From positions 1-64,000 of the forward strand of contig NCSJ02000093.1 in assembly GCA_002812745.2 (NCBI GenBank): a stretch of DNA of 64,000 bases, written 5' to 3'. The DNA is from Scytalidium lignicola (taxonomy: Eukaryota; Ascomycota; Leotiomycetes). Shown here piece by piece: positions 35,254 to 47,292 of the stretch. How positions within the stretch are numbered: the stretch's first letter is position 1; each line of letters starts with the position of its first letter. A program made the position numbers and the translations under genes. The notes under the pieces are model-generated. The model did no database searches, was not told where the DNA came from, and saw nothing but the letters and a program-made list of their open reading frames with translations.

Positions 35254-36258
35254 ATGGCCTCTCCACCTTACTCACACAGCTACAGCGCGATCTCCTCTCC
35301 CTATGCTTCAAACACGGCCCTCCCCCAAGCACCTAAACGCCGACAATCAGATATGCCCTTCTCCGGGCCCACCGTGAAACGACGTAAAGCTTCTCTAGTC
35401 TCTACAACATCCTCAAACCACCCTCTCCGACAGACGTCTTTCCCACCCGAAAATGCCTCGCAGGCGCTCTACTCGAGATCGCCGAGCGTAGAAACAATGA
35501 GTCTAGTATCGGGTAGTGGCGCTGGGAGTCAGCAGAAGAAGAAGCGCGGACGAAAATCCAAAAGTGGCGTGAACGGAAACGATGATACAGCGTCGGTGTC
35601 TGCATTTGGTGGACCAGCATTGACGGCTGGGTCGGGCACATCTGGTGGAAGGGGAAGACAGAGAAGACCATCGAAGACTGAGAGTATTGATGACGAGGAC
35701 GAGGGTGGGGAGGGGATGACTGTTGAGGTTACGGCGGGAACACTGGAGGAGAAGCAGAAGGAGATTGAGCATAGGGCCATGTTAGTAAATGCATTTGATC
35801 CAGAGCAGTTTTCGCGATATGAAGCGTGGCGATCATCGAAGTTATCAGATGCAATTGTTAGGAGGGTGAGTTTCTTTACTACAGAAGGCCGGGTGCCGAT
35901 GGTTTGACTAAACATGCTTGCCTAGATCGTCAACCAGACACTTTCTCAATCAGCTCCAGCCTCTGTTATATTGGCAGTTAAATCAGTAGCAAAGATGTTT
36001 GCAGGAGAGATGATTGAGGGGGCGAGGAAGGTGCAATCGGAATGGCTGAACCGAGAGGAACCAGAAGACGGCAATCCGAAGGAAGAGGAGACCAGGAGAG
36101 GCCCTTTACTGCCGGACCACCTACGAGAAGCCATCAGGAGATACAAGATGGGCAAAGAAGGTTGTTTAGCCGGCCAGTTAAGTTTGTGGCAGCATCAGCA
36201 AAGCAGCGGAGTGGAGAGGTTTGCGGTGAAGGTTATGGGAAAGAGGCTCTTCAAATGA
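35254..36258 (+). CDS. TAF11: TAF11, TFIID subunit
   Basis: Two exons, 35,254-35,865 and 35,926-36,258, with a 60-bp intron; 314 aa. The open frame extends upstream only to a GTG, so the ATG at 35,254 (MASPPYSHSY) is chosen. The first 170 residues are Ser/Gly-rich with a KKKRGRKSK basic stretch and acidic EDEGGEG. The histone-fold TAFII28 domain is split by the intron: FDPEQFSRYEAWRSSKLSDA, then IVNQTLSQSAPASVILAVKS and VAKMFAGEMIEGARKVQSEW. A C-terminal LLPDHLREAIRRYK completes the family signature. It pairs with TAF13 inside TFIID in the nucleus. Confidence 0.94.
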
Positions 36259-37604
36259 GCAAAATGCTTCAACATTAACGTTTTTGGGGGGTAATGGATA
36301 ATCTGGGACAGATAATGGGTCGCATCAACAGCCTGAAAGGGAAAGGCAGAGCCATGTAATATGCTGTGATGGCCTGCAAGGAAAGGGGTTTTCGAGTTGA
36401 AGGATACGGATTTCCGGATTTATCCAGGGCGTTAGGACGGTGAATTATTATTTATGGCCTGTTTAAGGGTTGGCCCCTCGAGCAGTGGCCGTAATTAATT
36501 CACGATAGAGAGCTCAAAATAGGAGATGGCTTTTTGAAAGCCAGAGACGGCCCTCATTCGGGTCTCGCTCTCGTATACAGCCGCTGCATGCTTGGACCCG
36601 ACTTATGAGATCCAGCACATCGATTATTGAAGATGGCATTTAGAATAGACAAGATATATGCGTGGATAAGTCGAAAATATATATATAATTGACAGATACA
36701 GTAGTATTACTAGTTCCGGTATATAAGAGAAACGTCCCATACAAGTACTACGGTTGACTGAATCTGCACCGCATACGCAATGTATGCCAAGATGGAGCAA
36801 TTCGCGTGCAGAATCCCAGAACTTCTGCAGCATGCATGTGGGCCCGTGTCGAATGCTTAGCGCACACCTCAGCTCATCCTTCCCTGCCTCCTTTCTGACT
36901 TGAGCATTAATTAATGCTGAGAATCAAGCGAGATAACCATCAGCACACTTGGCGCCATATGTGGCAACGAACGGAAGTATGAATCTCTACCACTTGTATC
37001 TTCTGGTGCTAGATCTGTGGGTGCTGTTTCCTATATGTTTGACATAGGGCATTGAGCCTGTGTGACAATAAGTTAGCCGGTAGTCAAGATATCCAACATC
37101 CAACATTCTACAGCGAAAGTACCGGGGTCAACAATGTAACGCCCCGCAGCAGGGGGAGGGGTTGGGGGGCGTGTCTGTAGTACGGTACAATACAAGGTAA
37201 TGTATCTGGTACTTACTGTATGTACTTGCGTACCGTACCAGCGTACGTGAACGTGCGTACCACAGTACGGTACTTGTAGATCCAAAGGGCTGACTATGCT
37301 AGGGGCGGGTGCTCCCCTAACAATAAGCAAGGAGGGCCCACTGGGTTCTCCTGCACTACTCGGGGAAGATGCCATCTGTTGAACTGCACTCGCCCAGAGG
37401 GGTCAATCTCCTGTCAATAACATCCTTTTTGTATTTCTCTATAGTTCACGCCCATTCTTTCGGGGCTGGTGCTTTGGTTTTTCTCTTTTTGGGCTATCCA
37501 TCTCGTCCTTCATTTGGGTTAGATACCCAGCGTTCATTCGAATTGACTTGAATTGACTTGACTGCACCTGGCGCTGGATTTGTTATGTTGCCGTCGTCGT
37601 CGTC
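36259..37604. other. Intergenic region with GTAC cluster
   Basis: About 1.3 kb, containing a 3' region of TAF11 and the upstream region of the acyltransferase gene. No gene is seen. A dense cluster of GTAC palindromes at 37,180-37,273 is listed separately. Confidence 0.5.
37180..37273. promoter_or_regulatory. Cluster of ten GTAC palindromes
   Basis: Ten GTAC tetramers in 94 bp, against less than one expected by chance. They include two direct copies of AGTACGGTAC (37,179 and 37,264) and its inverted form GTACCGTAC (37,230). It lies about 330 bp upstream of the acyltransferase ATG, so a multi-site binding region is possible. It could equally be a simple-sequence relic. Confidence 0.4.
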
Positions 37605-39122
37605 ATGGTCAGATCAATACGGAACTTGGTAGTCAGCATACTACCAGCTGGAATCCTCGAGAACAACTCGTACTCCCTCGTTACCAGCAGTGAGAACGCA
37701 TCTCCTGGCTTGAAAACGAACGAAAATGTCTTCACTCGCGTCAGACTCTCGGTCCAGCGACTCGGCTTCTTCCTTCTGCCCTCGCCCATCCAGCGACGAA
37801 TTCGTCCAGCTCAGTTCAAACCACAACGCCTATACCCAACATCATATCTCGATGGCTTGCGAGGAGTGGCCTCGTTGATTGTCTTCTTCTGCCATTATAC
37901 CGAAGGCAACATGGGCTCCTACACACACTCCTATGGCCTCCCCAAAGACGCCAAAGTCCACTCGTCACCGCTCCAACTCCCCTTCCTCCGCGTCCTCTAC
38001 AGTGGACGTCCAATGGTACACATCTTCTTCGTTATATCAGGCTTCGTTCTCTCCTACAAGCCTCTGAAACTCGCACGCGCAAGGAACGCCGCCAGTCTGC
38101 ACAATACCCTCTCCTCCTCTGTCTTCCGCCGTGCTCTGCGTCTCTTCCTTCCGACTGCCGTTTCAACGTTCATGGTAATGCTCCTTATCCGTTTTAGATG
38201 GATGGGCAAACCCCTCCCTACATTTTGGGCGCAGTTCTGGGATTGGACGCATGCTATGTGGAAGATTACCTTCTCTTGGAAATGGGATATCACGCAATTC
38301 CTTCCTTACGACGTCCATCTGTGGACCATACCTATTGAAATGAGCAACTCGATGCTCCTCTTCATTGCGATCACGGGCTTAAGCAGGTGCAAAGTCTACA
38401 TCCGTCTGATTCTCCTTGTTGGGATAATGTTCTACTGTCTCAAGTGTGAACACTGGGCATCATTCGAGTTCCTCGGTGGCATGTTGGTTGCCGAAGTTGG
38501 ACTTATTCAGAATGCCCGAGCTGAGCGAGATGCGAACAAAGAAGCTGCAACATCGTCTTCATCCTCAACTCCAATCACCACGGACATCAAACCAGCAGGC
38601 CCCTCCCGCCTCTGGGCAATCTTCTGGTGGATCAACCTCGTCATAGCAATGTTCCTGGCTGGCTGGCCCAATCAAGGCGCAAAAGAAACACCAGTCTTCT
38701 CTTATCTCGTCCCTCTCACTATGGATCCATACTTGAAAAAGGGCGGCGATCTGATCTCATTTCCCTGGTATGCGCTAGGCGCTATGCAGACCGTTTTTGC
38801 ATGCCAGCAGCTTCCCGCTCTGCAGAGATTCTTTACCACAGGAATTGCGCAGTACCTTGCTAATATATCGTACGCACTGTATCTGATGCATGGTCCTTGT
38901 CTGGAAGTCTTCGCGCACCGTGTGATGCCGCATGTGTGGGGGCTTGTTGGTGGAGCTGAGGGGGCAGGAATGCTTGCTAGGCTGTTTGTTTGGTTCATGG
39001 GCTTATTCTGTCTTGCCATACCGACTTTCTGGGCTGCAGATGTGTTTTGGAGGGCGGTTGATACACCTTCTGTCGAGTTTGCTAAATGGCTAGAGAATTC
39101 TTGCATTGTTAAAGAAGACTGA
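37605..39122 (+). CDS. Acyltransferase 3 family membrane protein
   Basis: Single exon of 505 aa from ATG at 37,605. The family signature appears at about residues 84-103 (YLDGLRGVASLIVFFCHYTE), where the His is thought to be catalytic. FFVISGFVLSYKPLKLAR follows at about 145, then FRRALRLFLPT. About ten hydrophobic segments are spread over the rest, and LANISYALYLMHGPCLE lies near the end. Enzymes of this family move acyl groups onto sugars, lipids or secondary metabolites across membranes. No substrate can be read from the sequence, and no biosynthetic neighbour points to one. The first 60 residues are a cytosolic extension before the core. Confidence 0.9.
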   Translation: MVRSIRNLVVSILPAGILENNSYSLVTSSENASPGLKTNENVFTRVRLSVQRLGFFLLPSPIQRRIRPAQFKPQRLYPTSYLDGLRGVASLIVFFCHYTEGNMGSYTHSYGLPKDAKVHSSPLQLPFLRVLYSGRPMVHIFFVISGFVLSYKPLKLARARNAASLHNTLSSSVFRRALRLFLPTAVSTFMVMLLIRFRWMGKPLPTFWAQFWDWTHAMWKITFSWKWDITQFLPYDVHLWTIPIEMSNSMLLFIAITGLSRCKVYIRLILLVGIMFYCLKCEHWASFEFLGGMLVAEVGLIQNARAERDANKEAATSSSSSTPITTDIKPAGPSRLWAIFWWINLVIAMFLAGWPNQGAKETPVFSYLVPLTMDPYLKKGGDLISFPWYALGAMQTVFACQQLPALQRFFTTGIAQYLANISYALYLMHGPCLEVFAHRVMPHVWGLVGGAEGAGMLARLFVWFMGLFCLAIPTFWAADVFWRAVDTPSVEFAKWLENSCIVKED

Positions 39123-39797
39123 TTGGTCGCGAACTATGCTGTTATTTCTTTCCGTTTCTCGTTCTTTTATTTCTCTTTGGTTTTGAGGGCGGTGAGGAGG
39201 TTTAGCATAAGGGTGTTGTATCATATGTTTTTCATGTATACCGGCGNTTTTTGGATGAAAGATTAGTTCGGCCACTTTTGGATACGAATCAAATCTCAGG
39301 TAGATAAGAAGAGGGAATTTTCTGCATTATCCCTCTCTCAATGCCTTTAAAAATTAAAGAAGGGCGATCTGTTTGGTTAGGTTGTATATTATTCTTTACG
39401 CAAAATAACGACTCAAGAAGTACTTGGGATAGATTATAACATAACANTTTTTGAACGATTTTCCTTCAAAAGTTAAGCGACTACACTTGCTTAGCGATTG
39501 CGAGTAGTTGTTCTTAAAACAAAGGCTCCCCCTTTAAAAATCCCTTCATGTGTTGAATTAGGCACAGCAAGAGGTTGCGTAATCGGGGTTACTCAAATAT
39601 ATTATGGTGTTGTAGTAACTACGTACGTACACAAGTAAAGAGAGCTAACTAATGGGACTACCTAAAATGGAAGTCACGTGTAATAAGAAAGTAGTGCCTG
39701 AGGTGGCACATGGGATATCACAACATCATGTTTAATGAAATAAGAATAATGTTCNAAAAAAAATTATCGAAGAATATAAAAAATTCAATTTAACTTA
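39123..39797. other. Intergenic region
   Basis: AT-rich region between the acyltransferase gene and the tRNA gene. It holds only 3' untranslated sequence of the acyltransferase gene and, at its right end, the probable Pol III terminator of the tRNA. Confidence 0.5.
39776..39783 (-). terminator. Pol III T-run downstream of tRNA-Gln
   Basis: A run of Ts on the minus strand (ATTTTTTATA) about 15-20 bases past the mature 3' end, suitable for RNA polymerase III termination. Confidence 0.6.
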
Positions 39798-39869
39798 AGG
39801 TCTATGCAGGAGTCGAACCTGCATCTCCAGAATCAGAATCTGGCATGATAACCGCCACACTAATAGACC
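39798..39869 (-). tRNA. tRNA-Gln (anticodon CUG)
   Basis: On the minus strand the acceptor arm GGTCTAT pairs with ATAGACC. The D arm is GTGTGGCGGTTATCATGC, the A-box region. The anticodon stem CCAGA/TCTGG encloses the loop TTCTGAT, giving CTG, which reads CAG (Gln). The T arm is GCAGGTTCGACTCCTGC (B box). There is no intron. The 72-nt length and the sequence match fungal tRNA-Gln. Confidence 0.95.
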
Positions 39870-40732
39870 CATTTTATTGTTGTGCACAAAGCTTTAATTT
39901 CATTTTATAACATAATATTTTCAGCTCTCAGCACGCGATTTACGCCCAGTTAAAATTATTAATTTAACGGGTATGTTTAGTTTTGTAATAATATCTGTAC
40001 TTGTTTTTGCTAGTAACAATATCAGTAATTAATAGAACGTGGTAATAAGAGAACTGTCAGGGAGTAACAAGTTAGCCATTGGGAAGATGCTTATACCAAA
40101 TTTGTTTGATAATAGTTTTTTAGGATAATAATCAGAGGTAGAAAAGCTACTCTACTAGTAAGTTAATATCAAAAGGATCATGGGAGAGACTCGTTATTAA
40201 AAAAGAGCTGCTTTATCTACTGAGGATGCACACTCTGGTAAGAAAGGGATAAGCCCGCATAAAGATCTAGTTCATTAGTTTAGTGTACTGTACATGGCTA
40301 GCGATATAATATACCTTTGGAATACAGTGATTCTGATGCTGGTTACTCCTCTCTTTGTCCGCCAACAGCCTTGTGGTCTTAGTAGACAGTAGGGTTTCTT
40401 AACTCAGATGATTTGCATCTATAGATTACAGACCTTGAAATTCACGGCCATGCATGCCGTTCATTGCTGTGAATGCCTTGTAATACTCTTGCATATGCTA
40501 GAGCTCAGAACAAGGAATAAAGAAGGGCGAGAAATAAAATATCTAGTCAAAACGAATTCCCATTTATCACTGCAATAACTAATAACCAAAATATTCTCAG
40601 AAACACCACTATAGTTCATACATTACATTTCCAATCATCTAATTAAACCCCTCGTAGAAGTTTCCTTAAACGGCTTAACTAGCCCCCCTATTTTGAATAA
40701 GGCTAGAAACAACATGCTTTTTTAACCCTAGA
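39870..40732. other. Intergenic region
   Basis: AT-rich, about 860 bp between the tRNA and the 3' end of the Ppo gene. No open frame of interest. Confidence 0.5.
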
Positions 40733-43700
40733 TCATTCCTCATCCCACCACAGCTTCATACTAGTAGGAAACGGGAAATAACTGCTTTGATCCGGCGTCA
40801 TATACATAACGCTGCCAGGGTAAATCCCACGGATCTTTTTGAGATCTCCCGGATTCTCTCCATACGAGCTCGTCGCCTTCCTGAGATTCTTCAGCCCGAA
40901 GATGGTCTTGAACATGGTCGTCATGGACGTCTTGCTCGCGTCCATGCCGGCACATTGGTGCGGTCCGATGCCATAGACGAGATAATCCTCCATTGGCCGA
41001 TCGAGACGCACGGAGAGTGGATCTGGGAAGGCGGTTGGATCGAGAGAGGCGCGCGTTATGTTAACGAGGATGCGTCGACCTACGGGGATCGAGACGCTGG
41101 TTTCACCGTCTTGGATGGTAAGAGGGTTCTGTGCAGCTTCGTCGGACGGAAGGTAGTCTCGGTATAAGTGGACGGATGCGCGGAGGCGGGCTCCTTCCAG
41201 GAAGCTGTGGATAGATTAGATCAGATGATATGATTTACTTACTAGTTGTGAATATGGTGGAGAACTTACTATCTCAAGATTTGCTCATCTGCTTCTGGGG
41301 TATCCTGGTGCGCAAGTTCGTACAGTTTCGGAATATATTCAGGGGCATCGGTAAGGTAATATTCTGCTGACTGCATAAAAAGTTGGGACTGATTTGCAAC
41401 CATCGAAGCTGCAGTTGGGAGTCTGTAAGAAATGGTTAGAATCCAGCGGCCTCAAAATCATGACGGAGAACCCTTACATATGTGTCCATATAATATCCTT
41501 TATTGGTACTTTGTTGTCCAAAAATCTTTGAATCATGTGCGTTCCATACTCCGTCAAGGGACTTGTCTGGTGCAACTTCGCAATCAGATCTGCGATGAAT
41601 CCAGTTGCTGCCACTGCTTCCACATTTAATTGTATAAGCTCTCCTAGTTGCTGTGCTAGCATTCTCGCAGCTGTGTTTATCTGGAATGCTTTGGCAATAT
41701 CGGTATTGAAGAAGACAGAGATGAACAGGATGCAGAGAACTTGATACAACTCTTGTTCAGTATATATTCCCTTAGGATAATCCTCTGTCTTGATAGGTAG
41801 ATTAAATACTGAAGCCGAGAACCGGGCACAAACAAGATTGGCAACATCACGAACGATGTCCACTTCATAAGTTTTAGTTCCAGGTACCTTGGATTTGTAC
41901 TTGTTTATGAGATTGTTTGTGGTAATCGCAAAGAATTTTTGGACTTCTGATTCCCATGTTTTAGGATAGAGGGCCTTCATCACTATGGTCCGCGAGTTAG
42001 CGTTAGATTCACCATCTCCGGACATGCAGTAATCGGCGCCGTATGGTTTCTTCGGTTGAGATACTAAAGCTTCGATAGCTTTGGCCCAAGTCACCTTGAA
42101 ATTGGGTTTGTCTTCAAGAATCTTCTTGCTGGCAGCAAGACTGTTTATGAAGATAAGAGGCTTTGCGGGCTTCGGCCTCTCCCATGAATACTGATCAGCT
42201 CGATTGAGAGAGCTAAGGATGACCAGGTTTTCTGATGGGATGACGAAGGGGAAGTGGACGTAGACGGAGTTATTATTGAAGCTGTTGGGGAATGCACGAA
42301 GGAATAGTTTGTACATGACGGCTCCATCATCCACCGTGACATCATATTGGACTTCATTGTAACTGCATAACTTGTCAGGCATCTTAGAATGGAATATAGG
42401 GGAACAATACAAACCCCCAGGCTGTAAGATTCTTTGGACTGTAATCCGTTGTGTAAAAACGGTCTCCTCTTACTAGACCGACAGCATCAGAGAGGATAGA
42501 ATAGGAGGTTGTGAAGTTCACACAAAGTCCAGAGCCAGGAGACATCGGCGGTTTCGCTTTCTCTGCTACCAATCCAGGATAAAGCTCCACAAAATCTGGT
42601 GAATCATACAAGTCCTTCAACTTTTGAGCAACGACTGGATCAGGATTAATATCTTCGAAAGTAGCGTGCTTGCTGAGTCCGGAGAATTCACGGAACTCAT
42701 TCAACGTCGCCAGATTCCATGCTCGAGCCTGTATGATACCCAATATCTCGACAGATCTAAGGATTTTCGGAACTCTATTCGCACCGAATGAGCCAGCAAC
42801 ATCTTCAACTGAGCTAATCAGAAGTTCTGCTACTGCGGCATCATCTAGAGTGCCATTGGGATTACGACCAAGACCGGCGAATGGGCGCTGCAAAGGATCC
42901 TCGGGTATTGATTGTTCGAACTTATTCAGAGTTGTGAGAAGTTCCCGAAGAGAAACATCTTCTGGATTTTTGCCGGGGAACAGTCTGGCATACTCATCCT
43001 GAGTCCACTTATCGTCTCTTTCAGAGATGGAAGAATGCCATCTGTAAACTAGACTACGGCGTTAATAGATAAAGGCAATAATACGATTATCAAACATAGC
43101 TTACTTAGATTGAACTCTGCGGAAACCTGATTTCCCAGTCCCTCCGCAGCGGGGCTATTGAAGAGAGTCTTTCCTTCTTCTGTTCGAGGATCTAAATCCC
43201 ATTGTGTTCCAACACGGTTCAAGCTCAAGATCGTTCTCACATAGTCCTTAAGGACGATATTGACATACAAACCACAGGTGACAAGACGTCCGGTCTGGAA
43301 TAGATCATTGTCATATTTATCTAAAGCTCTCTTTTCTGCACCTTCTCTTGGCTTGGTGAAACGGCCGTTCTCGTTAATCCTAGAAGGGGGGTCAGCAGGT
43401 TGACGGGAAAATGGAGCGGAATAAAACCTACATAGCTAGTTGAGTGACAACGTAGTTGTGAAATCGGTTGAACATGATTAGGAAGGCACCAACTCCAGGA
43501 GGGAACCCTAATATTCTTTTCGCCGAGAAGCAGTCTGGTTTCAGTTTGCCATCCTTGAATGTGCGCATGGCATCTTGCTCTCCCTGATTAGTCCCATAGA
43601 GTGGGGATAAATCTAGATAGCTGCTAGTCATTGAGATTGTGTAATCATCATGGCTCTACATTCCATCAGTATAATACCTAGTCGCTCGGGTATGTTAAAG

Positions 43701-44355
43701 AACTTACAGTGAGAAAAAGGTCATGGATAATAATAGTAGCTAGATAGAAAAGCATACTAGAAATCTTGTTTGGATGAGGTTCAAACGTGTCTCCACGAAC
43801 CATTAGGCTGTCAAAGATTATTCCTGGATCAGGAAGGGCTATATTTTGTAAGATCATAGGCTTAGCTGATCGTGCGTATGGTGAATTCGCTTTCCCAAGA
43901 TTAGGATCCCGGATGTTGTTGTTAGAGCCATCGGCTGAGCGATATTTATATTGTGAACCAAAACTGGAAATTGGTGGATGTGGAAGAGCGTTATACAGAG
44001 AGTTAATGAAGCTGCCAGTCAAGTCATTACTGAGCTTTGAGGAAGTAGGAATCTTGGCTAGTAATTGAACTAAATTCTCCAGAATGAATTTATCATCGTT
44101 CTGAAAGCCCTTGGCTTCTGAACTGAACAGCTGAAAGAGAGTATCAACATCTTTAAACCCGAGCTTCTTTATATCGGCGAGGAATCCTTTCATCTTAACC
44201 TGGTCATCATTGGATGGAAGATAAGAATACTGAGGAACCGGAGACCGAGATTTTGATACAAGTTGCTTCACAGAAGCTAAAGATTGTTTGATTTCACTCC
44301 GCCATGCATTTCGTTGAGTGTTCGTGGTATCAACTGTTTCCTCGGGGGACGCCAT
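40733..44355 (-). CDS. Psi-factor-producing fatty acid oxygenase (Ppo; heme dioxygenase fused to P450)
   Basis: Seven exons: 44,355-43,708, 43,655-43,432, 43,379-43,105, 43,048-42,415, 42,362-41,478, 41,422-41,270 and 41,204-40,733. The frame is kept throughout; 1,096 aa, the usual Ppo length. The N-terminal peroxidase-like dioxygenase domain has the distal His in IIIHDLF (about 211), and YRWH (about 384-387) supplies the catalytic Tyr and proximal His. The C-terminal P450 domain has ANQ (about 898-900), important for the diol synthase reaction, and the heme-thiolate Cys in GIGPHQCAG (about 1,024). Both active sites look intact. It should oxygenate linoleic or oleic acid to a hydroperoxide and isomerise it to dihydroxy oxylipins that tune sporulation. 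Which diol it makes cannot be told. Confidence 0.93.
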
Positions 44356-45911
44356 ATTCGAGTGACTGGTATCAAGGTGATAATAAGGAGCTAAGAGGGC
44401 CAAAGGTTCTATGTTGAGGAGGGGTGAATATCCAATTTTAAGAGTTGAAGCGCCAAACTAGCAACTATATGTAGAGTAGCCAGTAGTAAGGCACAGAAGA
44501 ACAAAGTAGATCAGAATCTCAGCTAGCTGGTAGCTTTAGAGTCAAGATCTTGGAAGGATGTGCTAGTTTACAAAAATTGATATGGAAAGACCGCCAGAGA
44601 ATGATAGGATCTCTGAATGGTTCTAGATAGTTGAGAAAGGTATTCGAAATTGATGAAGAGGAAAATTGAAAGCACATAGGCACGGGAAGAGAGATTGTAA
44701 TATACTGTACCCAGTGGGTCGTTTCAGGCGTCGAGATGCAGATGTCTCGAGGGTGAGTGGTTCACTAGTTCCACATGCCTACACATCGCAACTGTTTCTC
44801 AGGGCGATGCAGCGTGAAGCGTACAGCAGCCCAATCAGCAGCTCTCCAGAGGCATTGCCAGCAGAGAAACATGCAGGGCGCTCCATCCTTTTGAAATCTT
44901 TGGGCATCGCCCTGTGGCCTTCTCAGTTCCTGAACACGGTATAATCATGCAAGACAACGCGGCTAGCGCCTACAGAATCTCTGGTGTTTTGCTTTGGGCT
45001 TACAAGGCGTGACAGGCTGTCGAGTGTCCCGCTCACGGCCGTCTCAGGTAACCAACCAGAAGAAACTCTCCGGATCGCGGGGCAAATTGCACGGCCATGG
45101 TTCCAGGAAGGCTGAGGTGAGAAGCAATTCGACTTCTGGATATCAATTTCGGACGAGGAACGCCTAGCTCATGCATGTCTCCAAAGAAGATGATGATAGG
45201 ATGTTCTCGCAAGGCTCCAGAGGATTTCAGTTCTGTATCTCAGCCCCTCGTGCGGCGAGCTCTAATTAGCGGTTCTTGATGGGACGGAATTAGAACAAAG
45301 CCTGTGTCTCCCTCTGCTCACGGACCGGCTCGCGGGTTGCTTTCCTCAAACTGGCTGTTGAGGCAGAAAGTGAAGATAATCGAGGTTGACAAATTAGCTC
45401 TCGACCAGGGCATGTCAGTAAGCAATATCAAGCCGATGTATCTGTGTACGGACTACAGGGCACAACTGTGTTGATCAACTGTAGCACCCTTGACTTCGGT
45501 TATGATTGATACTGTAACCACAGTAAAAGAAGTTATGCTTGCCCGATAATAGCAGACCAATATGGACATATCAATTGTCAGCGTCGTCTCTCACGTCAGA
45601 TACAGTACTTTTAATATCATTTTGGTCTGAGAGCACGATGTCCTATCGGGGTAGTATCGCGCAGAACAGCGCGAGGGCAGGTATCTTCATAAGACCTAAT
45701 GATGACCCATGCTAAGCATGCACGGCATGACAGTTAACCATAATACTATAGTTTACACTTCTTCAGAGGAATTACAAGAGTCTAGCGTAGTTTTTGTCAC
45801 AAGGCGTAATTAGTTAACTACTGTACTGCTTGAAGATCTATACATAGCATTTGCCGTTGGGTATCTCAATAGCCTCAAGATCACTCTCTCACTCCTTTTC
45901 CTCTGAGATAG
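44356..45911. other. Intergenic region
   Basis: About 1.5 kb upstream of the Ppo gene, reaching the 3' end of the GST gene. Only short frames. It may carry the Ppo promoter, but no motif was assigned. Confidence 0.45.
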
Positions 45912-46696
45912 CTACCATATCGTCAGATCATACCCATTCCCCTTCTCCAACGCCTTCTTCCAGGCCTCCCTCTCCTGAACACTCTTCCTCCACCCCGCAA
46001 GATTAGGATACTCCTGTTCAAAATCAACCCACTGCCTCTGAGCCAACATATCAAATGGCCAACTAAGCATAAAATCCACCCTACCCGGCTCCCCATCCCC
46101 ATTGAACCATTTCTTATCCCCTAATTCCGTCTCCAAGTAACTCAACCCATTCTTCCACTCCGCCGCTGTGAAATTCTTCCTCACGCCTTTCTGGAATGCC
46201 CGCGCCAAATAAACCAGAGGCCACGGCGTCCTCTTCGCGCCGATATCAAACATCAGCTCCAGCGCCATGATAGGGCCCAGCGTCGAGCCCGCGAAGGACG
46301 TGAGTATCTCATCGCGGATCCAATCCGTGCTCTTGAACCGACCTGCGGTATCGTAGGTGTTGATGAGGTATGCTGCGATCGCGGAACACTCTGTTATGGT
46401 CCTGCCCTCGACGGTGACGAGGACGGGAGCTTTCCCCAGGACTTGGACATCTTTCAGTTCCGGTGGGGCGCGGAAAGTTTTGGTGTTACGGAGGTAGGTT
46501 TTGAGGTTGTAGTCTATGCCTAGTTCTTCGATGAGCCAGAGGATGCGTTGCGATTGGGAGTTCTGTGGGCGCGTTAATTTTTTTTTTGTTAGATGCGCTG
46601 CTGAGGCGGGGAGGAGAGAGAGCGAGATGGGGTTTTATGTCATACATCTAGATGATGATATGTAGGCACTCCTGCCTTGGTCGCATCTTCTGTCAT
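45912..46696 (-). CDS. Glutathione S-transferase
   Basis: Two exons, 46,696-46,646 and 46,562-45,912; 233 aa. The thioredoxin-fold N-terminal domain reads HHLDNSQSQRILWLIEELG after splicing, then GKAPVLVTVEGRTITECSAI, where the conserved Pro and the glutathione-binding Glu-Cys/Ser turn lie. The all-helical C-terminal domain contains GDGEPGRVDFMLSWPFDML. It resembles fungal Gtt1-like enzymes. It probably conjugates or reduces with glutathione in detoxification, in the cytosol or at the ER. The Ser in NSQSQR takes the position used for catalysis in related enzymes. Confidence 0.9.
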
Positions 46697-47292
46697 CTTG
46701 GCATGCGTAAATGATTCAATTCAATTGTAAATATCCTTCCACGGTCTAGCTATATAATAGAAGCATAGAAATCGTGGAGTTATGCTTAATTGCAGCATCT
46801 CCACATGCTTCAAACATCATGCCAAGTTTATCCCTGGCCGGCTACTCAAGCATCCGAAGGAAATAGACTTCCTTAGCAACTTTAGTTTCTTCCCATTCTA
46901 ATTAATTCAAGCATACATGATGGACCTTTGATAGCCCTCTTGAATTTGTATCTATTATTGTAATGGAGATACACGTGGATGAACTAGTTTACTAAGGATG
47001 AAATTACTCTAATACCGGTGTTTGGCGGCCAAAGCCACATTCTTGTCATCCGAAGTACGGAGTAATAATTTAGGAAATATATCTCTTTCTCTTCCACCAA
47101 TGTGGTTTGAGCTGGCATCTCAACCTTGCGCCGTCGAACCCCGACAGGTCAGGTCAGACCGCAACAAGGTACTGTGTAAAAGAGCAGCTTCCCCAAGTTT
47201 GGCAACCATTCAGAGACCGCATAACTTTATCATTTTCATTTTCATTTCCATTCTCATAACTCTACCGCGCATATATAATTCATTCTAATAAG
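46697..47292. promoter_or_regulatory. Shared upstream region of the GST and dehydrogenase genes
   Basis: About 600 bp between two divergent starts. Pyrimidine-rich leader sequence precedes the dehydrogenase ATG at 47,293. No specific operator is recognised. Confidence 0.35.
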
